This document shows positions 22,722 to 31,787 of a stretch of DNA of 34,586 nt, piece by piece (position 1 is the first letter of the stretch; each line of letters opens with the position of its first letter). The notes beneath the pieces were generated by a model. The model made no database searches and was not told the DNA's origin. It saw nothing but the letters and a program-made list of their open reading frames with translations. The stretch is taken from contig JAAWHU010000035.1 of assembly GCA_022796015.1 (NCBI GenBank), positions 1-34,586 of the forward strand. The letters run 5' to 3'. Both the position numbers and the translations under genes were made by a program. Source of the DNA: Hungatella sp. GTDB lineage: Bacteria; Bacillota; Clostridia; Lachnospirales; Lachnospiraceae.

Positions 22722-24059
22722 ATGGGAAGGTACGACAAGGAAGACATCATCCGAATGGTGGAAGAAGAAGATGTGGAATTTATCAGGCTTCAGTTTACCG
22801 ATATATTCGGAATGCTGAAAAATGTGGCCATAACCTCGGGACAGCTGGAGAAAGCCCTGGATAACCGATGCATGTTTGATGGGTCGGCCATAGAGGGATT
22901 TGTCAGAGTCGATGAGACAGACATGTATCTTTATCCCGATCTGGATACTTTTGAGATATTTCCCTGGAGACCCCAGCAGGGCAAGGTGGCGCGTCTGATC
23001 TGCGACGTCCACTGTCCTGACGGAACTCCCTTTGAGGGTGATCCCAGGTATGTCCTGAAAAAGGTGCTGAAAGAGGCGGAAGATATGGGCTACCGCTTTA
23101 ATGTGGGGCCGGAGTGTGAATTTTTCCTGTTCCATATGGATGAGGAGGGAAAGCCCACCACAACCACCCATGAGATGGCAGGATATTTTGACGTGGGGCC
23201 CGTTGATCTGGCGGAGAATGTGCGGCGGGATATTGTGCTGAATCTGGAGGACATGGGATTTGATATCGAATCTTCCCACCACGAGATCGCACCGGCCCAG
23301 CATGAAGTGGATTTTCAGTATGAGTCCGGTTTAAGAGCCGCGGACAATATTCTTACCTTTAAGATGGCGGTGAAGACCATTGCCAAGAGACATGGCCTTC
23401 ATGCCACATTTATGCCGAAACCAAAGGCAGGAGTCAATGGTTCCGGCATGCATATCAATATGTCTCTTGAAGATGAATTCGGCAAGAATATGTTTGCGGA
23501 CGATAAGGACGAGAGGGGCTTAAGCAGGCTGGGATACCAGTTTATGGCCGGGATTCTCTTCCATATTAAGTCCATGACTATCCTTACCAATCCGCTGGTA
23601 AACTCCTATAAACGCTTGATCCCGGGCTATGACGCGCCTACTTATATTGCCTGGTCCACGGCGTCCAACCGGGCGCAGCTGATTCGGATTCCTTCTTCCA
23701 AGGGGGCAAGTACCAGAATTGAGCTGAGAAGCCCTGATTCCGCCATGAATCCCTATCTGGCCCTGGCGGCCTGTCTGGCGGCAGGCCTGGATGGAATCAA
23801 AAAGCAGATGAACCCGCCCAAGGCTGTCTGCCGGAGCGTGTATTCCATGACGGAGGAGGAGCTGAGGGAGCAGGGGATCAGCCAGCTGCCTGAGACTTTA
23901 GGCGAGGCCATTGAGGCCTTTGAGAATGACGAGTTTTTGCAGAAGGTCCTTGGAAAGCATATTTATACCAAATATCTTGCGGCAAAGAAGAAAGAGTGGA
24001 ACGAGTTCCGCTCTCAGGTGACGGACTGGGAGATCGGGGAATATCTCTATAAGTTTTAG
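22722..24059 (+). CDS. glnA: Glutamine synthetase type I (GSI-alpha)
   Basis: GlnA makes glutamine from glutamate, ammonia and ATP. The 445-residue product has the length and sequence of the Gram-positive GSI-alpha class. It has the beta-grasp domain with DIFGMLKNVAI, MFDGSAIEGFVRVDETDMYL, the metal site NVGPECEFFLF, the ATP region SSHHEIAPAQHEVDF, GVNGSGMHINMSL, the NPLVNSYKRLIPGYDAP loop and STRIELRSPDSAMNPYLA. It lacks the insertion and adenylylation tyrosine of GSI-beta enzymes. Control should therefore be by feedback and by RNA or protein regulators. ATG 22722 is chosen because AAGGAG lies 10 bases upstream; the longer frame reads through the structured leader. No terminator separates it from the ANTAR gene. 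Confidence 0.97.
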   Translation: MGRYDKEDIIRMVEEEDVEFIRLQFTDIFGMLKNVAITSGQLEKALDNRCMFDGSAIEGFVRVDETDMYLYPDLDTFEIFPWRPQQGKVARLICDVHCPDGTPFEGDPRYVLKKVLKEAEDMGYRFNVGPECEFFLFHMDEEGKPTTTTHEMAGYFDVGPVDLAENVRRDIVLNLEDMGFDIESSHHEIAPAQHEVDFQYESGLRAADNILTFKMAVKTIAKRHGLHATFMPKPKAGVNGSGMHINMSLEDEFGKNMFADDKDERGLSRLGYQFMAGILFHIKSMTILTNPLVNSYKRLIPGYDAPTYIAWSTASNRAQLIRIPSSKGASTRIELRSPDSAMNPYLALAACLAAGLDGIKKQMNPPKAVCRSVYSMTEEELREQGISQLPETLGEAIEAFENDEFLQKVLGKHIYTKYLAAKKKEWNEFRSQVTDWEIGEYLYKF

Positions 24060-24106
24060 GTTCCGTCACAGAATTTGGCGTCGGTGTTTGTCCGGAGGTG
24101 AGGCAT

Positions 24107-24664
24107 GTGACCAATATTATAGTTGCATTTTCCAAACAGGAAGACGCAAAGAATATAAAGAATATTCTAATGCGCAATGGGTTTCAGGTGGTTGCTGTGT
24201 GTACCTCCGGCGCCCAGGTTCTCACCAGCTTAGAAGATTTAAACAGCGGAATCGTGGTCAGCGGTTACCGTTTTGAAGATATGCTGTATCAGGGGATCCT
24301 TGACTGTATGCCCAAGGGATTTGAGATGCTTCTCGTGGCCTCCCCCAACCGTCTGGGGGGCATGAGACCCGAGGATATCACCTATCTCTCCATGCCTTTA
24401 AAGGTTCAGGCCCTGGTAAGAACCCTGGAGGACATGTGCCAGTCTCAGCTGCGCAGAAGGAAAAAGCTGCGTCAGCAGCCGGCGGAGAGAAGCAGGGAGG
24501 AGACTCAGATGATACAGGACGTGAAGAACCTTCTAATGGAGAGAAATGATATGACAGAGAAGGAGGCCCATCGCTATCTCCAGAAATGCAGCATGGACAG
24601 CGGCACCAATCTGGTGGAGACGGCTCAGATGGTACTGAGTCTCATAGGCCCTCAGGCCGGATGA
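24107..24664 (+). CDS. ANTAR-domain RNA-binding antiterminator with degenerate receiver domain
   Basis: The 185-residue protein pairs a response-regulator-like N-terminal domain (about 1-115) with a C-terminal ANTAR helix bundle (about 125-180, VKNLLMERNDMTEKEAHRYL and MDSGTNLVETAQMVL). ANTAR domains bind paired RNA hairpins and prevent transcription termination. The receiver has lost key residues: the acidic pair after the first strand reads VAFSKQED, and the usual phosphoacceptor Asp position is in SGIVVSGYRF. It should therefore not be phosphorylated in the standard way. GTG 24107 is chosen because GGAGG lies 8 bases upstream. ANTAR genes next to glnA are known in clostridia, where they control nitrogen assimilation, so the glnA leader stem is a natural candidate target (inference). 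Confidence 0.9.
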   Translation: MTNIIVAFSKQEDAKNIKNILMRNGFQVVAVCTSGAQVLTSLEDLNSGIVVSGYRFEDMLYQGILDCMPKGFEMLLVASPNRLGGMRPEDITYLSMPLKVQALVRTLEDMCQSQLRRRKKLRQQPAERSREETQMIQDVKNLLMERNDMTEKEAHRYLQKCSMDSGTNLVETAQMVLSLIGPQAG

Positions 24665-24688
24665 CAAAAGAAAAGGCAGGGAGAAACA

Positions 24689-25492
24689 ATGATAAGATTT
24701 ACAAAAATGCAGGGGGCAGGCAACGATTATGTGTATGTCGACTGCTTTAAGGAGACTGTAAATGATCCGGCGGCAGCGTCGGTGAAGGTCAGTGATCGTC
24801 ATTTCGGTATCGGATCCGATGGCCTGGTATTGATCTGCCCATCGGAAAGGGCAGATGTGAGAATGCGGATGTTCAACGCCGACGGCTCGGAAGGAACCAT
24901 GTGCGGCAATGCCATCCGCTGTGTGGGAAAATACGTCTATGATCATGGCCTGGTGCCCAAGGAGCACATAAGTGTGGAGACACTGGGGGGAATTAAGCTG
25001 TTGGATATGGACATACGGGAGGGAAAGGCAGCAGGGGCCAGTGTGGATATGGGTGTGCCTCAGATCACCTCCCAAATCCCGGAGCCCATAAACATTCAGG
25101 GGGAGGAGAAGGAATTTGTGGGGATTGATGTAGGGAATCCCCATGCTGTTTATTTCTGCCAGGATATTGACCGATTAAGGCTGGAGGACATAGGCCCGCT
25201 CCACGAATGTCATATCCGCTTCCCAAACCGGGTGAATTCGGAGTTTGTCCAGGTTCTTTGCCGAAACCATATAAGAATGCGGGTGTGGGAGAGAGGAAGC
25301 GGTGAGACCTGGGCCTGCGGGACCGGAGCCACAGCCAGCGCAGTTGCAGCCATGGTAATGGGTTATGCAGATAACAAGGTAAAGGTGTCTCTTAAAGGCG
25401 GTGATTTGGATATTACATGGAACCGAAAGACAGGCCATGTGTTTATGGCAGGCCCGGCAGTGGAAGTATTTCATGGAGAGATAGAAATTTGA
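24689..25492 (+). CDS. dapF: Diaminopimelate epimerase
   Basis: DapF converts LL- to meso-diaminopimelate for peptidoglycan and lysine. The 267-residue product has both catalytic cysteines in their family contexts: Cys72 in [12 protein letters not shown] and Cys210 in [15 protein letters not shown]. The N-terminal [13 protein letters not shown] and the GIGSDGL motif are also typical. A GGGAGAAAC precedes the ATG. It sits 24 bp after the ANTAR gene and 19 bp before dapL, so these are very probably one transcript. Confidence 0.97.
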   Translation: MIRFTKMQGAGNDYVYVDCFKETVNDPAAASVKVSDRHFGIGSDGLVLICPSERADVRMRMFNADGSEGTMCGNAIRCVGKYVYDHGLVPKEHISVETLGGIKLLDMDIREGKAAGASVDMGVPQITSQIPEPINIQGEEKEFVGIDVGNPHAVYFCQDIDRLRLEDIGPLHECHIRFPNRVNSEFVQVLCRNHIRMRVWERGSGETWACGTGATASAVAAMVMGYADNKVKVSLKGGDLDITWNRKTGHVFMAGPAVEVFHGEIEI

Positions 25493-25511
25493 TACAGGAG
25501 GAGCAAGAGTG

Positions 25512-26732
25512 ATGTTTCAGGTAAATGAAAATTATTTGAAATTACCGGGAAGCTATCTGTTTTCCACCATAGCAAAGAAGGTAAAGTCCTACACAGAGGC
25601 CAATCCTCACAGGAAAGTGATCCGTCTGGGGATCGGAGATGTGACCCAGCCTCTGGCGCCGGCCATTATTAAGGCCATGCATGAGGCGGTGGACGAGATG
25701 GGAGATGTCAGAACCTTCCACGGCTACGCGCCGGATCTGGGTTATGGCTTTTTGCGGGAGGAGATAGCGAAAAAAGATTATCAGGAAAGAGGATGCGCCA
25801 TTGAGGCTGACGAGATCTTTATATCAGACGGGGCAAAAAGCGACTGCGGCAACATTCAGGAAATCTTTGCGGCGGACAGCCGTATTGCTGTCTGCGACCC
25901 GGTGTATCCGGTTTATGTGGATTCCAACGTGATGGCGGGGAGAACCGGGGAATATGATGAGGCCAAGGGAATCTGGAGCAATGTGATCTACATGCCCTGT
26001 ACGGCCGAGAACCATTTTGTGCCGGAGCTTCCCGAAGAGAGGCCGGATCTTATCTACCTGTGCGTACCCAATAATCCTACAGGAACCACGCTGAACAGAG
26101 AGCAGCTGAAGCTGTGGGTGGACTATGCCAATGAGACAGGAGCCGTGATTCTCTATGATGCGGCTTATGAGGCCTACATCAGGGAGGAGGATGTGCCCCA
26201 CAGCATTTTTGAGATTCCCGGCGCCAGAACCTGTGCCATAGAGTTCCGCTCCTTTTCTAAAAATGCGGGATTTACAGGGGTAAGGCTGGGATTTACCGTG
26301 ATTCCCAAGGACTTAAAGAGCAGCAATGCAGCAGTTCACAGCCTGTGGGCAAGACGCCACGGCACAAAGTTCAACGGTGCCCCCTATATTGTGCAGAAGG
26401 CCGCCATGGCAGTCTATTCGGATGAGGGGAAGGCCCAGCTGAAAGAGCAGGTGGCCTACTATATGAGCAACGCAGAACTCATCTATGAGGGATTAAAGGA
26501 GGCCGGGTATCAGGTGTACGGCGGCGTCAATGCCCCCTATATCTGGTTAAAGACCCCGGGGGACATGACCTCCTGGGAGTTCTTTGACTGGCTTCTTGAG
26601 AGCGCCAATGTGGTGGGAACCCCGGGAAGCGGTTTTGGGCCAAGCGGTGAAGGGTATTTCCGGCTGACTGCATTCGGGACCCGGGAGAATACCATGGAGG
26701 CAATGGAACGAATCAGAAATCTGAAAGCATAA
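25512..26732 (+). CDS. dapL: LL-diaminopimelate aminotransferase
   Basis: DapL makes LL-diaminopimelate directly from tetrahydrodipicolinate and glutamate, bypassing the acylated intermediates. The 406-residue PLP enzyme of fold type I shows the DapL N terminus [19 protein letters not shown] and [17 protein letters not shown], the substrate segment [12 protein letters not shown] and the PLP lysine Lys250 in [19 protein letters not shown] 25512 is chosen, with AGGAGGAG 8 bases upstream; the GTG at 25509 directly precedes it. DapF acts on its product and is encoded immediately upstream, so the pair supplies meso-DAP. This pathway variant fits a clostridial host. Confidence 0.96.
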   Translation: MFQVNENYLKLPGSYLFSTIAKKVKSYTEANPHRKVIRLGIGDVTQPLAPAIIKAMHEAVDEMGDVRTFHGYAPDLGYGFLREEIAKKDYQERGCAIEADEIFISDGAKSDCGNIQEIFAADSRIAVCDPVYPVYVDSNVMAGRTGEYDEAKGIWSNVIYMPCTAENHFVPELPEERPDLIYLCVPNNPTGTTLNREQLKLWVDYANETGAVILYDAAYEAYIREEDVPHSIFEIPGARTCAIEFRSFSKNAGFTGVRLGFTVIPKDLKSSNAAVHSLWARRHGTKFNGAPYIVQKAAMAVYSDEGKAQLKEQVAYYMSNAELIYEGLKEAGYQVYGGVNAPYIWLKTPGDMTSWEFFDWLLESANVVGTPGSGFGPSGEGYFRLTAFGTRENTMEAMERIRNLKA

Positions 26733-26768
26733 GAACAGTAAGGCTTAAGATCAGAAGGGAGAATGGGT

Positions 26769-27206
26769 ATGGATGATATCGACAGAAAAATACTTAAGAT
26801 TTTACAGGATAATGCAAGGACATCTCTTAAGACCATTGCAGAAAAGACATTTTTGTCATCTCCTGCAGTGTCTGCAAGAATCGAGAAGCTGGAGAAGGAT
26901 GGGATTATTGCCGGGTACCATGCCATGGTAGATCCTATGAAGCTGGGATATCATATTATTGCCTTCATTAATCTGGATGTGGTTCCTGAGGACAAGCCCA
27001 AGTTCTATCATTATGCCGCCGAGATGCCCAATGTGCTGGAGTGCAACTGTGTTACGGGAGAATACTCCATGCTCATGAAGGTGGCTTTTCAGAGTACTAT
27101 GGAGTTGGATATCTTTATCGGCCAGCTCCAAAAATTCGGCAAGACCAGCACTCAGATCGTATTCTCCACCCATGTGGGGCCGAGAGGTGTGGATGTGGAG
27201 GAGTGA
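26769..27206 (+). CDS. Lrp/AsnC family transcriptional regulator
   Basis: The 145-residue protein has an N-terminal helix-turn-helix (DDIDRKILKILQDNARTSLK, then KTFLSSPAVSARIEKLEKDG at about 26-45). A RAM ligand-binding domain follows (about 65-140), with VLECNCVTGEYSMLMKVAF near 94-112. Members bind amino acids and control amino acid metabolism. ATG 26769 is preferred because AGGGAG lies 7 bases upstream; ATG 26763 would be too close. Its position 36 bp after dapL suggests it belongs to the glnA-dap transcript and may sense an amino acid of this pathway, which is inference. Confidence 0.92.
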   Translation: MDDIDRKILKILQDNARTSLKTIAEKTFLSSPAVSARIEKLEKDGIIAGYHAMVDPMKLGYHIIAFINLDVVPEDKPKFYHYAAEMPNVLECNCVTGEYSMLMKVAFQSTMELDIFIGQLQKFGKTSTQIVFSTHVGPRGVDVEE

Positions 27207-27224
27207 CAGGGAGAGATTTAAAGG

Positions 27225-27270
27225 AAAAAGGAAGAAAACCCGGCCTAAAGCCAGTTTCCCTTCCTTTTTT
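27225..27270. terminator. Bidirectional terminator between convergent genes
   Basis: AAAAAGGAAG (27225-27234) pairs with the CTTCC and T run at 27260-27270, with an inner AAAC/GTTT. It gives a T run on either strand and fits the convergence of the Lrp gene with the HAD gene. Confidence 0.75.
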
Positions 27271-27271
27271 G

Positions 27272-27919
27272 TTATGAAATTCCCAGGATGCCGGGAATCT
27301 CAAGAAGCGATTTTATCTCATAGTCTGCATGAGAGCGGTCAAAACCAAACCTGTCATCAATGAGGGCAGCTATGGTCATGCCTGCCCGAAAGGCAGCGGT
27401 AATGCCCAGAGTAGAATCTTCAATAACCAGACATTCATGGGGCGCCACCTTTAGCTGGGCAGCAGTATACTGGTAGATTTCGGGGTTGGGCTTGCTCTGC
27501 TTGAACTGGCTTCCGCTTACAATCTGGTCAAAATAAGATCGGATCTGATTCTCATTAAGGACGCGCAGGATGATCTCCATCTGGGTGGAGGAGGCTAAGG
27601 CCAGGCTGTAGCCGCGATCCTTCAGAAGCGTTAGAACCTGCAGGGCCTCCTTTCGGAAGATCGCCCGGTAGTCTACCTGGGAGAACACATTGACAGAAGC
27701 CCGGTATTCATCCCGAAGCTCCTCCCAGGTCTGGCCGTTGTTCACGGCTTTTTCCATGACTAACCAGGCATCCTCCTTGGAGGCTCCCACCATTCCGAAG
27801 AGCTGGTCAATGGTGACATCAGGGTTTTTGGCTCTGGCAAATGCCAGATCGAACTGGAGGTAGCAGATCTCACTGTCGATCAGCACCCCGTCCATGTCAA
27901 AGATAACTGCTTTTATCAT
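27272..27919 (-). CDS. HAD superfamily phosphatase (beta-phosphoglucomutase-like)
   Basis: The 215-residue HAD protein has the nucleophile motif FDMDGVLIDSE at residues 7-17 (Asp8 nucleophile, Asp10 acid/base), a four-helix cap (about 18-85), motif II ALASSTQ and motif IV VIEDSTLGITAAFRAGM near 161-177. This is the subfamily IA pattern of phosphoglycolate phosphatase and beta-phosphoglucomutase relatives. The substrate, probably a sugar phosphate, is undetermined. AAAGGAT lies 8 bases before the ATG. The next minus-strand gene upstream is the amidase, ending 71 bp away. Confidence 0.9.
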   Translation of the reverse strand: MIKAVIFDMDGVLIDSEICYLQFDLAFARAKNPDVTIDQLFGMVGASKEDAWLVMEKAVNNGQTWEELRDEYRASVNVFSQVDYRAIFRKEALQVLTLLKDRGYSLALASSTQMEIILRVLNENQIRSYFDQIVSGSQFKQSKPNPEIYQYTAAQLKVAPHECLVIEDSTLGITAAFRAGMTIAALIDDRFGFDRSHADYEIKSLLEIPGILGIS

Positions 27920-27990
27920 AGGTTTTATCCTTTCTTTGGTGTATCGGAGGCGGGGAGCTAGTGTGCTGGAAATGTGAATGTGTCAGTATA

Positions 27991-28773
27991 CTAGTATACC
28001 CCGGTTTCTTTTACAAGAAATGTGTTGTAACCATAATTTTTCAGCCGGCGTTCCATCTGGGCTGCATAGTCCATATTCAGGAAAGCGCCGACACGGACTT
28101 TGTACAAGCCGTTGTCGTAGATGAGGAAGGCTGGGAAGCCCTGAGAGAGCAGCTGGTTTAACTGCTGGGAGGCAGCCTGCTGATTCTGGTAGACTCCGGT
28201 TTGTACCTGATAGTACTCGGGCCGTGCCTCCTCTTCCTCCCGAATGGTTTTTAATATGCCGTCAGCGACAGCTTGGGCGATGGCGTCAAAATTCTGGTCG
28301 AAGATGCGGTTGTCAATTTCATTGTCAATGAAGCCGGCTTCCACAAGAACTGCCGGCATCTGGGTACGGCGAAGAACCACCAGGCCGGGACGTTCAATGA
28401 CCCCCAGATTGGCAAAGCCTGCGGACTCCAGGGCGGAGTTGATATTCTCGGCCATGAGCGCGGGAACCCCTGTATTTTCATAGACCAAGGTCTCGGCTCC
28501 GGATGCGCTTCCGGGGACAGGCATGGCATTGCGGTGGATGGAAATAAAGTAGTCAGCTCCGGAGCGGTTAGCGATCTGGGCTTTCTCATAGGGGGTATTG
28601 TAGGTGTCGCTGACTCTGGTGTAGACCACATCTACGCCGTTTTTGGCCAGAATACTGCCTACGGCCAGGGTCAGGTTCAGAGTATCCGTTTTTTCCTGCC
28701 GTCCCAGATAAGTGGCCCCAGGCTCTGCGCCTCCGTGGCCGGCGTCCAATATGACTTTTGTTGTCTCTGCCAA
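27991..28773 (-). CDS. N-acetylmuramoyl-L-alanine amidase with SPOR domain
   Basis: This 260-residue protein combines a zinc amidase (Ami_3 type, about 5-178) with a C-terminal SPOR domain (about 186-257). Zinc ligands are His13 (DAGHGG), Glu27 (GRQEK) and His80 (ISIHRNA); the catalytic Glu145 is in LVEAGFID. It cuts the bond between MurNAc and the stem peptide. SPOR domains bind glycan strands stripped of peptides, at division or spore septa. The start is TTG 28773, with GGAAGGAG 9 bases upstream; no ATG fits. There is no signal peptide, unusual for an amidase, so export may be non-classical or the enzyme may be released by mother-cell lysis. The gene lies 73 bp downstream of the peptidoglycan-binding gene. 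Confidence 0.9.
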   Translation of the reverse strand: MAETTKVILDAGHGGAEPGATYLGRQEKTDTLNLTLAVGSILAKNGVDVVYTRVSDTYNTPYEKAQIANRSGADYFISIHRNAMPVPGSASGAETLVYENTGVPALMAENINSALESAGFANLGVIERPGLVVLRRTQMPAVLVEAGFIDNEIDNRIFDQNFDAIAQAVADGILKTIREEEEARPEYYQVQTGVYQNQQAASQQLNQLLSQGFPAFLIYDNGLYKVRVGAFLNMDYAAQMERRLKNYGYNTFLVKETGVY

Positions 28774-28846
28774 ATCAAAAAACTCCTTCCAATAAACAGT
28801 CTATACATTATGAATATGTGAAATCTCCCGAAAGAGTACACACTTG

Positions 28847-30112
28847 TCAGGAAAGTTCTGCAATCCTGGTGATCCCTACATAGATGTGGGAAATCTTGTA
28901 CCAGGTGGCAAAGTCTACGATACCGGTCTGAGGAAGACCGAAAACGGACTGGAATTCCCGGACGGATGCTGCCGTATTAGGGCCATAGAATCCATCAGGG
29001 GCTACATGGGGGATAGCGCTGTAAACCGTGGCGATGGCATCTAATTGTTCCTGGAGCTGTCTCACCTTCTGGCCGGATGAGCCGATGGTCAGGTTTTCCC
29101 CCGGCCAGGAGGCAGGAATTCCTGCGATCTGCTCCGCCGTATTGATGTAGATGCTGGGGCCGTAGAAATGGCGCAGAATCTCAATGGGGCTGTAACCTCT
29201 CTCCCCTAAGGAGCAGGAACCCCACTGGGTCATCCAGTTAGGACAGGTAACCTGTCTGCCATCGCAGTATTGGGTTAAAATGGGCTGCTTCACATCAGGC
29301 CTGGAGAGGTAGTTGTCGAAAATCTCATCCACTACCAGGGAGATACTTTCATAGATGTTCCGGCCGTAGATCCATTTGTGGTCATAGGCTGTGGAGGAGG
29401 TTATGGTAAAGTCATAACCCTGGTTCCGGTACCACTCCGTGTACACCCGATTCAAGGTAAAGGACATAATGGCAAGTATGTTGGCTGTAAGGGTGGATTG
29501 GGGCCAGGTGGCGTAAATTTCACTGGAGGCTACATTCTTAATATAGTCCCGATAGGGAACATAGTAGTTGGAGGCGGAGGAGTCGGATGGAGGGCCATCA
29601 TGAACCACTATGGTCTGAGGAACCACCACACGGCTTAAGACGATTTCACCGGATTCATTAACAGGCTTCACCTCTGCTTCCGCAATCTTGGGCGGATAGT
29701 TCCCATACAGGGTGTGATCCGGTATGACAATCGAAGGATTAATAGGCTGCGGGTCGTCTTCCGGTTCCAGGGCTACAGGCTGGATGGAGGTGGTGTCAGG
29801 AAGAATCTCGGTGCCGGAGACAGTCCGGCTTTTGAATCCGGGGGCTGTAATCACCAGATCATATTCGGAGTAGGGCCGGCTGTCTCCGGGAGTCAGGCTG
29901 TATTCTAAAGGCGGCGCATCCAGAGATACCTCCTCCGTCTGGCCTGAGCTGTTGGTAGTAACCTCCTCTATGGTATTGCCCGGGGCAGTAGTGTTGGAGA
30001 TCCGGACAGTGGCATTCTGAATGGGGAAATTGTTGATAATGGATACCACATTGACCTGGAGAAGGCCGTGGCTTCCCTGTTCAGTTGCGCAGGAGTAAAG
30101 TTTTTTTTGCAT
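28847..30112 (-). CDS. Peptidoglycan-binding protein with SpoIID-like middle domain
   Basis: The 421-residue protein has three visible parts. Residues about 15-115 form an Ig/carboxypeptidase-regulatory-like beta domain (VVSIINNFPIQNATVRIS, ITAPGFKSRTVSG). Residues about 185-335 resemble SpoIID-type sporulation proteins (LTANILAIMSFTLNRVYTEW, TAYDHKWIYGRNIYESIS). Residues about 345-412 form a PG_binding_1 domain (TIGSSGQKVRQLQEQLD, DGFYGPNTAASVREFQSVFG). It has no signal peptide or lipobox. An AGGAA precedes the ATG by about 8 bases. It is followed by the SPOR amidase on the same strand. The pairing of a SpoIID-like protein with an amidase recalls spore engulfment or cortex enzymes, but that role is inferred. 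Confidence 0.78.
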   Translation of the reverse strand: MQKKLYSCATEQGSHGLLQVNVVSIINNFPIQNATVRISNTTAPGNTIEEVTTNSSGQTEEVSLDAPPLEYSLTPGDSRPYSEYDLVITAPGFKSRTVSGTEILPDTTSIQPVALEPEDDPQPINPSIVIPDHTLYGNYPPKIAEAEVKPVNESGEIVLSRVVVPQTIVVHDGPPSDSSASNYYVPYRDYIKNVASSEIYATWPQSTLTANILAIMSFTLNRVYTEWYRNQGYDFTITSSTAYDHKWIYGRNIYESISLVVDEIFDNYLSRPDVKQPILTQYCDGRQVTCPNWMTQWGSCSLGERGYSPIEILRHFYGPSIYINTAEQIAGIPASWPGENLTIGSSGQKVRQLQEQLDAIATVYSAIPHVAPDGFYGPNTAASVREFQSVFGLPQTGIVDFATWYKISHIYVGITRIAELS

Positions 30113-30167
30113 AGGAGTTCCTCGCAGAGAATGGTTACTACCAATATATTGTTCTTTGTCATAAAGG

Positions 30168-31541
30168 TTACAGCATTATGTATTTAACGATAAAAAGCAA
30201 TGCCAGGACATACATCAGAGGGCTGATCTTCTTGTCCGCCGCTTTTCCTGTGGCAAGATTTAACACCACATAGGAGATAACGCCCATGGCGATGCCTTCG
30301 GAGATACTGTACATGAAGGGCATGGCAGTGATGGCAATGTAGGAGGGGATGGCCTCCGTGTAGTCGCTGAAATCAATTTTTGTGATGGAGGTCATCATGA
30401 GAAAGCCTACGATGACAAGGGCAGGAGCAGTGGCAAAGGAGGGAATGGCAAGGAATATGGGGGACAAAAACAGGGAGAGTCCGAATAGGAGAGCGGCCGT
30501 CACTGCAGTGAGGCCCGTTCTTCCTCCCTCCGCCACACCGGAAGCGCTTTCCACGAAGGTAGTGGTGGTGGAGGTTCCCAGCACGGCGCCAAAGGAAGTA
30601 CCCACGGCATCCGCCATAAGAGCTCCTTTGATACGGGGCAGCTTGCCATCCTGATCAAGCATGTCTGCCTTGGAGGCCACGCCAATCAGGGTTCCCAAGG
30701 TGTCGAACAGATCTACAAATAAAAATGCAAACATTACCACAAAGAAGTCCAATGTAAGAATCCCTTTAAAATTCAGCTGCATTAGGGTGGGAGCCAGGCT
30801 GGGTACAGAAAGCCCCTTGGAGAAATCAGGAAGAAGGCTGTAGCAGCCAAGGTCCGGATTGATCTTATAAAGGCCTGTAAGCTGGCAGAGGATACCAAGA
30901 CCCCAGGTTATAAGAATGCCCCACAAGATATTGCCCTTCACATTTTTAATAAGAAGGATTCCGGTAATGAGGATTCCTATGAGGGCCAGAAGAACGGTGA
31001 TCCCCTGGCTGGAGAAGGTTCCGGCCTGAACGGAATCCTTAAAGGAGTAGATAGAGACCAGAGTGGCACTGTCCACCACGATCTTGGCATTCTGCATTCC
31101 GATAAAGGCAATAAAGATACCGATTCCCACAGAAACGGCATGTTTGAGGTTCATGGGAATGGCGTTGAAAATGGCTTCTCTCACATTGGTCAGAGAGAGA
31201 ACAATAAAGACAATTCCTTCAATAAACACTGCCGCAAGGGCGGTCTGCCAGGAATACCCCATCTGAAGCACTACGGTATAGGCAAAATAAGCATTCAGTC
31301 CCATACCAGGAGCCAGAACAAAGGGATAGTTGGCGAAAGCCGCCATAAGAAGGGTGGCAATCATGGAAGCCAGAGCCGTGGCGGTAAACACCGCACCAGT
31401 GTCCATGCCTGCTTCTCCCAGGATGTTGGGATTCACGGCCAAGATATAAGCCATGGTCATAAAGGTAGTAATACCCGCCAGAATCTCTGTCCTGACATCT
31501 GTGTGTTTCTCCTTCAGATGAAACAATTTTTCCAAGTTCAT
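30168..31541 (-). CDS. NCS2/AzgA-type purine permease
   Basis: The 457-residue transporter with about 12-13 membrane helices imports hypoxanthine, guanine or adenine by proton symport. Family marks include EILAGITTFMTMAYILAVNP near residues 19-38, FVLAPGMGLNAYFAYTVV near 74-91, the substrate-site LFVDLFDTLGTLIGVA near 269-284 and GTSTTTTFVESASGVAEGGRTG near 317-338, the last being the AzgA (PbuG/PbuO) signature. AGGAGG lies 8 bases before the ATG. Such genes often follow a purine riboswitch; I looked in the 246-bp upstream region and found none. Its upstream neighbour is the divergent CPBP gene. Confidence 0.95.
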   Translation of the reverse strand: MNLEKLFHLKEKHTDVRTEILAGITTFMTMAYILAVNPNILGEAGMDTGAVFTATALASMIATLLMAAFANYPFVLAPGMGLNAYFAYTVVLQMGYSWQTALAAVFIEGIVFIVLSLTNVREAIFNAIPMNLKHAVSVGIGIFIAFIGMQNAKIVVDSATLVSIYSFKDSVQAGTFSSQGITVLLALIGILITGILLIKNVKGNILWGILITWGLGILCQLTGLYKINPDLGCYSLLPDFSKGLSVPSLAPTLMQLNFKGILTLDFFVVMFAFLFVDLFDTLGTLIGVASKADMLDQDGKLPRIKGALMADAVGTSFGAVLGTSTTTTFVESASGVAEGGRTGLTAVTAALLFGLSLFLSPIFLAIPSFATAPALVIVGFLMMTSITKIDFSDYTEAIPSYIAITAMPFMYSISEGIAMGVISYVVLNLATGKAADKKISPLMYVLALLFIVKYIML

Positions 31542-31654
31542 GGAATGATCCTCCTTTTGTATTATGAACTTCTTCTCTGCTATTTTACCATGCTGCAGCG
31601 CAAAAAGCTACTTTTTCTTCTTCCATCAAAAACTCCCCCATCCCCCATTTATTG

Positions 31655-31663
31655 TGGTATAAT
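31655..31663 (+). promoter_or_regulatory. Extended -10 promoter of the CPBP gene
   Basis: TGG directly precedes a perfect TATAAT (31658-31663), giving an extended -10 that does not need a good -35, and none is seen. The transcript would start near 31670 and carry a leader of about 118 nt. Confidence 0.65.
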
Positions 31664-31708
31664 GTACGCGAAGCCCGCGATGAGGGAAACCGAAGGTTAA
31701 CCGAATAG

Positions 31709-31764
31709 CACTGCGTTTGTATGGGAGAGAACGCGTAAAAAGAACCAGTGTTGTCAGGTTTTTT
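31709..31764 (+). promoter_or_regulatory. Possible attenuator in the CPBP leader
   Basis: Two folds exclude each other. AAAGAACC (31739-31746) can pair with GGTTTTTT (31757-31764) as a weak terminator-like hairpin with a T run. CACTG (31709-31713) can instead pair with CAGTG (31746-31750), stacked with CGTT/AACG (31714-31717 and 31730-31733). No known riboswitch class is recognised. Confidence 0.35.
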
Positions 31765-31787
31765 CATAAGGCGAAAGGAGGACAATC

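Noticed and set aside
27986-27999. 14-bp palindrome GTATACTAGTATAC at the amidase stop codon
   Set aside because: It overlaps the stop codon, has no loop or T run, and is short enough to be incidental.
28774-28846. Sporulation sigma-K/E-like -10 (CATAATGTA) before the amidase
   Set aside because: No matching -35 element is seen at the right distance, so the match is probably chance in an AT-rich gap.
31542-31700. Purine riboswitch upstream of the NCS2 permease
   Set aside because: The minus-strand leader lacks the conserved purine aptamer core and its loop-loop pairing; only a weak TAAAAT box is visible.
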